Shown piece after piece: positions 60,213 to 64,000 of a DNA stretch of 64,000 nt (positions are counted from its first letter, which is position 1; the number at the start of each line of letters is the position of its first letter). The DNA is from Mycobacterium kubicae (GTDB lineage Bacteria > Actinomycetota > Actinomycetes > Mycobacteriales > Mycobacteriaceae): the NCBI RefSeq assembly GCF_015689175.1, contig NZ_CP065047.1:4712001-4776000 (forward strand), written 5' to 3'. The notes below the pieces were generated by a model. It saw nothing but the letters and a program-made list of their open reading frames with translations, searched no databases and had not been told where the DNA came from. A program made the position numbers and the translations under genes.

Positions 60213-61424
60213 TCACACCCTCTCGATGATCGTCGCGACGCCCATGCCGCCGCCGATGCACAGCGTGACCACCGCGCGTCGGGCGTTGCGGCGCTCCAGC
60301 TCGTCGACCATGGTGCCCAGGATCATGGCGCCGGTGGCGCCCAGCGGGTGGCCCATCGCGATGGCGCCGCCGTTGACGTTGAGCTTCTCGTCGGGGATGT
60401 TCAGGTCCTTCTGGAACTTGAGCACCACGGACGCGAAGGCCTCGTTGAGCTCGAACAGGTCGATGTCGTCGACGGTCAGTCCCGCGCGGTCGAGCACCTT
60501 CTGGGTGGCCGGCGTCGGGCCGGTCAGCATGATCGTCGGCTCGGCACCGGTGGTGGCGGTGGCCACGATGCGCGCCCGCGGCGTCAGGCCCTGCGACTTG
60601 CCGGCGGCTTCGTTGCCGATCAGCACCAGCGCGGCGCCGTCGACGATGCCGGAGCTGTTGCCGCCGGTGTGCACATGGTTGACCTTCTCGACCCAGTGGT
60701 ACTTCTGCAGCGCCACGTCGTCGAAGCCGCCGAGCGCGGCCAGCCCCTCGAAGGCCGGCTTCAACTTGGCCAGGCCCTCCATGGTGGTGTCCGGGCGCAT
60801 GTGTTCGTCGTGGTCGAGGATCAGCAGGCCGTTCTGGTCGCGCACCGGCACGACGGACTTGGCGAAGTACCCGCCCGACCACGCCTCGGCGGCCTTCTGC
60901 TGGCTACGCAGCGCGTAGGCGTCGACGTCGTCGCGGGAGAAGCCCTCGATGGTGGCGATCAGGTCCGCGCCGATGCCCTGCGGCACGAAGCCGACGTCGT
61001 AGTTGGTGACCGGGTCCAGCGCCATGGCGCCCCCGTCCGAGCCCATCGGCACCCGGCTCATGGACTCCACACCACCGGCCAGTACCAGGTCGTCCCAGCC
61101 CGAGCGCACCTTTTGCGCGGCGGTGTTGACGGCCTCGAGGCCAGAGGCGCAGAAGCGGTTGAGCTGCACGCCGCCGACCGTGTCGGGCATGCCGGCGGCC
61201 AGCACCGCGGCACGGGCGATGTCCCCGCCCTGGTCACCGACCGGCGAAACGACGCCCAGGATGACGTCACTGATCAAGTTCTCGTCCAGGTCGGGAAAGC
61301 GCTTGCGCAACTCGTCGATGAGGCCGACAACCAGGCTCAGGGGTTTGACCTCGTGCAGCGAACCGTTGCGTTGCTTGCCACGGGGAGTGCGGATGGCCTC
61401 GTATACAAAGGCTTCTTCGGACAT
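60213..61424 (-). CDS. fadA: FadA, 3-ketoacyl-CoA thiolase
   Basis: The 403-residue thiolase cleaves 3-ketoacyl-CoA in beta-oxidation. The N-terminal active-site Cys is in [12 protein letters not shown] (about residue 92). [17 protein letters not shown] has the catalytic His, and the C-terminal Cys is in [10 protein letters not shown]. It is first in the fadA-fadB operon and divergent from the aminotransferase gene, 206 nt apart, with a small palindrome at 61506-61523. Confidence 0.95.
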   Translation of the reverse strand: MSEEAFVYEAIRTPRGKQRNGSLHEVKPLSLVVGLIDELRKRFPDLDENLISDVILGVVSPVGDQGGDIARAAVLAAGMPDTVGGVQLNRFCASGLEAVNTAAQKVRSGWDDLVLAGGVESMSRVPMGSDGGAMALDPVTNYDVGFVPQGIGADLIATIEGFSRDDVDAYALRSQQKAAEAWSGGYFAKSVVPVRDQNGLLILDHDEHMRPDTTMEGLAKLKPAFEGLAALGGFDDVALQKYHWVEKVNHVHTGGNSSGIVDGAALVLIGNEAAGKSQGLTPRARIVATATTGAEPTIMLTGPTPATQKVLDRAGLTVDDIDLFELNEAFASVVLKFQKDLNIPDEKLNVNGGAIAMGHPLGATGAMILGTMVDELERRNARRAVVTLCIGGGMGVATIIERV

Positions 61425-61505
61425 GTCGATTTCCTGTTCACAAATGTGGGGTTCGGATCCGTATTCAAGGGTAGGTCCGGTACGAGCACACTAACAGCAG
61501 CCCCG

Positions 61506-61523
61506 GCCAACCTGTTGGTTGGC
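61506..61523. promoter_or_regulatory. Small palindrome in the fadA/aminotransferase gap
   Basis: GCCAACC and GGTTGGC are exact reverse complements around TGTT. The site lies 82 nt upstream of fadA and 108 nt upstream of the aminotransferase gene, where a fatty-acid-responsive TetR or similar regulator could bind. No regulator is adjacent, so the call is tentative. Confidence 0.35.
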
Positions 61524-61630
61524 TACCGTTTGCCCAGCTCAGCGGCCCCGAAGACGCAACGGTCGGCTGTTAGCAACTTGTCGCCGGCGGCGCCACTGGC
61601 CCAGGTGACCAAGCCGTAAGCTCGTCTGCC

Positions 61631-62809
61631 ATGACGGTGTCGCGCCTGCAGCCCTACGCGACGACGATCTTCGCCGAGACGTCGGCGCTGGCCGCCCGGA
61701 TCGGCGCGGTGAACCTCGGGCAGGGCTTCCCCGACGAGGACGGACCGCCGGCCATGCTCCGGGCGGCCCAGGAGGCCATCGCCGACGGCGTCAACCAATA
61801 TCCCCCGGGTTTGGGCATCGCTCCGCTGCGCCAGGCCATTGCCGCGCAACGCCGGCGCGCGTTCGGCGTCGAGTACGACCCGGACACCGAAGTGCTGGTG
61901 ACCGTCGGCGCGACCGAGGCCATCGCCGCGGCGGTGCTGGGGTTGGTCGAGCCGGGCTCGGAGGTGGTGCTGATCGAGCCGTTTTACGACTCCTACTCAC
62001 CGGTGGTCGCGATGGCCGGCGCACAGCGGGTGATCGTGCCGCTGGTTCCCGACGGCCGCGGCTTCGCCCTGGACGCCGACGCGCTGCGCGGTGCGCTGAC
62101 GCCGCAGACCCGGGCGCTGATCGTCAACACCCCGCATAACCCGACGGGCGCGGTGTTGAGCGCATCCGAGCTGGCGGCCATCGCCGAGATCGCGGTGGCC
62201 GCGGACTTATTGGTGATCACCGACGAGGTGTATGAGCACTTGGTTTATGACGGGCACCGACACCTGCCGCTGGCGACGTTCGAGGGCATGGCCGAGCGAA
62301 CGGTGACCATCTCGAGTGCCGCCAAAATGTTCAACTGCACCGGCTGGAAGATCGGGTGGGCTTGTGGGCCAGCACATCTCATCGCCGGGTTACGCGCGGC
62401 CAAACAATACCTCAGCTACGTGGGCGGGGCGCCCTTTCAGCCGGCGGTCGCGCTGGCGCTGCAGACTCAGGACGCCTGGGTGTCCGAACTGCGCAACACC
62501 CTGCAGAAGCGGCGCGATCGGCTCGCGTCGGGATTGACCGACATCGGCTTTGCGGTGCACGACAGCCACGGCACCTATTTCCTGTGCGCCGATCCGCGTC
62601 CGCTCGGTTACGACGACAGCACCGCGTTCTGCGCAGCGCTTCCCGAGAAAGTCGGCGTGGCGGCCATCCCGATGTCGGCGTTCTGTGACACCGCCGTACC
62701 GCAGTCCAGCGTGTGGAATCACTTGGTGCGGTTCACCTTCTGCAAACGCGACGAGACGCTCGACGAGGCGATCCGGCGGTTGGCGGCGCTGCGCGACGAC
62801 CCTAGGTAG
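61631..62809 (+). CDS. dapC: Class I/II PLP aminotransferase, DapC-like
   Basis: The 392-residue aminotransferase has NLGQGFPDEDGPPAML, VTVGATEAIAAAVLGLVEPG, NTPHNPTGAVLS, DEVYEHLVYDG, SSAAKMFNCTGWKIGW with the PLP Lys, and VRFTFCKRDETLDEA. M. tuberculosis Rv0858c is annotated DapC, N-succinyldiaminopimelate aminotransferase, in lysine and peptidoglycan synthesis. The same fold is used by kynurenine and methionine aminotransferases, so specificity is not sure. The last 8 nt overlap the convergent SRPBCC gene. Confidence 0.87.
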   Translation: MTVSRLQPYATTIFAETSALAARIGAVNLGQGFPDEDGPPAMLRAAQEAIADGVNQYPPGLGIAPLRQAIAAQRRRAFGVEYDPDTEVLVTVGATEAIAAAVLGLVEPGSEVVLIEPFYDSYSPVVAMAGAQRVIVPLVPDGRGFALDADALRGALTPQTRALIVNTPHNPTGAVLSASELAAIAEIAVAADLLVITDEVYEHLVYDGHRHLPLATFEGMAERTVTISSAAKMFNCTGWKIGWACGPAHLIAGLRAAKQYLSYVGGAPFQPAVALALQTQDAWVSELRNTLQKRRDRLASGLTDIGFAVHDSHGTYFLCADPRPLGYDDSTAFCAALPEKVGVAAIPMSAFCDTAVPQSSVWNHLVRFTFCKRDETLDEAIRRLAALRDDPR

Positions 62810-63242
62810 CAGGTCCCAGCACGCGTCGGCGCAGTCCGTCGGTGGCGGCCTCCAAGATTCTCTTGCGAGCCTTGTTCACCCAGAATTCGGGCAGCGGCGC
62901 GTTCGGTTCGACCGTGAGGGTGAACCGCACCCGAGTCTTGTCGTCGCCTTCGCGGATCAAGTTGTACTCGCCGTGCTGGCCGCGTTGCTGCGCGGTCTTT
63001 TGCGCATCCCAGACCACCCAGTCAGGGCCCCAGTGGTATTCGACCAATTCCGTGTCGATGATCCCGGTGACCTTGATGGTGACTTTGACGTGGAACGGGC
63101 GTCCATCGGGATGGGTGTCGATGACTTGACATTTCTTGTGCACCGACGACCAGGACGGCACCGCGTCCATGTCGGCCAGCGCCTCCACTATGACCTCGGG
63201 AGGCGCTTCAATGACGATCTCGCGGGACGCTTGGACGGCCAT
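62802..63242 (-). CDS. SRPBCC-family protein (Rv0854-0857-like)
   Basis: The 146-residue START-like protein runs MAVQASREIVIEAPPEVIVEALADMDAVPSWSSVHKKCQ to RKRILEAATDGLRRRVLGPA. ATG 63242 was chosen three codons inside the open frame. The partial gene at the window edge has the same C-terminal helix pattern, so the two are paralogues, as in M. tuberculosis where several such genes are clustered. Likely a lipid-type ligand binder. Confidence 0.88.
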   Translation of the reverse strand: MAVQASREIVIEAPPEVIVEALADMDAVPSWSSVHKKCQVIDTHPDGRPFHVKVTIKVTGIIDTELVEYHWGPDWVVWDAQKTAQQRGQHGEYNLIREGDDKTRVRFTLTVEPNAPLPEFWVNKARKRILEAATDGLRRRVLGPAT

Positions 63243-63297
63243 TGGTACCAAGTTAACCCCGGGACCGCCGCAGTTGCAGGCAGGCCGCGCCTAACGG

Positions 63298-63468
63298 CTA
63301 CCGATTCACTGGGCCGGCAGTCGGTACATCCGGATCATCGTCGGCGGGGGGTTCCGGGTCGCGCCATTCCTCTGCGCGGGTCGGCCGGTTTCCCTGCATG
63401 TAGCCCTGCAATTCGTGCTTGAGTTCCTCGTCAACCCGGGGATTGAGCTTCGAGTTTCCGCGCTCCAT
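63298..63468 (-). CDS. Small hydrophilic protein following a DUF3140 gene
   Basis: The 56-residue protein has MERGNSKLNPRVDEELKHEL at its start and ends GPVNR. The pattern ERGxSKxxPRxDE, then RAEEWRDPEPP, recalls small actinobacterial proteins that begin MERGSSKH and share this layout. It starts 23 nt after the DUF3140 stop in the same direction; a run GAAAGGCAAGGTAG precedes the ATG at 63468. It is short enough to be missed by automatic calling. Function unknown. Confidence 0.7.
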   Translation of the reverse strand: MERGNSKLNPRVDEELKHELQGYMQGNRPTRAEEWRDPEPPADDDPDVPTAGPVNR

Positions 63469-63491
63469 CTACCTTGCCTTTCTCACGTCCC

Positions 63492-63833
63492 TCAACGAGT
63501 CGGTTTCAGCGGGTCGTGACCTATGGTCATCAACCGGTGCCGCCAGTCCTCGGAGCCAGCGGTCGGCTCCATCTCGTCACTGCGTTCGGCGTGGATTCGG
63601 TCGACGACCTTGCGCATGATCCGCTCGTCTTCCTCATCGAGGTCGACGCGTCGCTTTTGCAGGACCTTCAACACCCCCCGCCCCGTCTTCGTCCCGGCCC
63701 GATCGGGAAGTTCCTCGGCGCCTTCTTCGGCGGACCGCGTGCGCAGCCAGTCGGACAGCTCACGCGAGGACATGTTCACCACCCGGTGGAATTCCTCCCA
63801 CAGCGCCGGATCCACCTCGACATGCCTGCTCAC
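63492..63833 (-). CDS. DUF3140 protein
   Basis: The 113-residue charged protein has WEEFHRVVNMSSRELSDWLRT, KTGRGVLKVLQKRRVDLDEEDERIMRKVVDRIHAE and DWRHRLMTIGHDPLK, the DUF3140 signature. It resembles proteins thought to be DNA-binding or stress-related, but no activity is proven. With the 56-codon gene downstream it forms a two-gene unit between SRPBCC genes. Confidence 0.85.
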   Translation of the reverse strand: MSRHVEVDPALWEEFHRVVNMSSRELSDWLRTRSAEEGAEELPDRAGTKTGRGVLKVLQKRRVDLDEEDERIMRKVVDRIHAERSDEMEPTAGSEDWRHRLMTIGHDPLKPTR

Positions 63834-63887
63834 CGAACCGCCTCCCCTAGCGCACTTGAGCTGTCGGCTACCCGGGGAATGGAAGGG

Positions 63888-64000
63888 TTAATCCGATACG
63901 GCAGAACCGCCGTCTTGCTCGACCCACTTGCGCAAACCTTCGGTGGCCGCGTCCAGGACCGCCTGACTGGTCCGCTTGACGATGAAACCGGGGATAGGGC
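63888..64000 (-). CDS. SRPBCC-family protein (C-terminal end only)
   Basis: The last 36 codons of a minus-strand gene that begins beyond the window: PIPGFIVKRTSQAVLDAATEGL, then RKWVEQDGGSAVSD and TAA. The amphipathic terminal helix matches that of the 62802-63242 protein and other mycobacterial SRPBCC proteins. Too little is visible for more. Confidence 0.7.
   Translation of the reverse strand, partial: PIPGFIVKRTSQAVLDAATEGLRKWVEQDGGSAVSD

Overview
The window is chromosomal DNA from a high-GC actinobacterium, almost certainly a slow-growing non-tuberculous Mycobacterium. Recognisable mycobacterial genes (prrA/prrB, arfA-B-C, gltA2, citA, fprB, serC, sepH, cspB, fadE10, moaA2/moaD2/moaC2/moaE2, rpfA, ercc3, fadA/fadB) lie in the same relative order as the Rv0854-Rv0913c stretch of M. 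tuberculosis H37Rv (locus names from memory), read in the opposite direction. PE and PPE genes known from this stretch of M. tuberculosis are absent. Several genes that I do not place here in M. tuberculosis are present.

Layout. 1-1.15 kb: 3' part of a carotenoid oxygenase gene. 1.19-4.68 kb: an IS30-family insertion sequence whose transposase is split by a group II intron carrying its own reverse transcriptase/maturase. 4.7-7.2 kb: two VOC proteins, a membrane protein and a small antitoxin/SRPBCC toxin pair. 7.3-13.1 kb: ctpE, a lipoprotein serine hydrolase, a metallo-beta-lactamase-fold hydrolase and echA6, divergent from accD3. 14.6-16.4 kb: a TetR/FAD-monooxygenase module with a perfect operator palindrome. 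16.5-22.4 kb: prrAB, arfABC and an FAD oxidoreductase. 22.5-27.2 kb: gltA2, a frameshifted MFS gene, pdxH and citA. 27.3-38.2 kb: VOC, fprB, a diiron oxygenase, serC, sepH, a MarR-methyltransferase-membrane operon, SRPBCC, DUF3027, MFS and an exported protein.

38.2-46.6 kb: glutathionyl-hydroquinone reductase, fadE10, cspB, a YccF protein, then molybdopterin genes on both sides of rpfA. The rpfA leader holds a CRP-type site and a c-di-AMP (ydaO-type) riboswitch. 46.6-52.3 kb: helicase-associated protein, ercc3, and a divergent thiolase-like/OB-fold pair. 52.4-56.3 kb: two tandem Ser/Thr receptor kinases of identical length, almost identical in the kinase domain and divergent in the sensor domain. 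56.3-58 kb: a monooxygenase with an apparent ATT start, a 20-bp minisatellite and an F420-type oxidoreductase. 58-64 kb: fadB-fadA, a PLP aminotransferase, SRPBCC proteins, a DUF3140 gene and a 56-codon gene.

The most unusual structures are the intron-in-IS nest, in which predicted splicing restores an intact DD(33)E transposase exactly at the first catalytic Asp motif, and the kinase pair, which looks like recent duplication or gene conversion limited to the catalytic domain. Many gene pairs overlap by 1-8 nt or share stop-codon bases, so the region is tightly packed. I saw no rRNA, tRNA or CRISPR.
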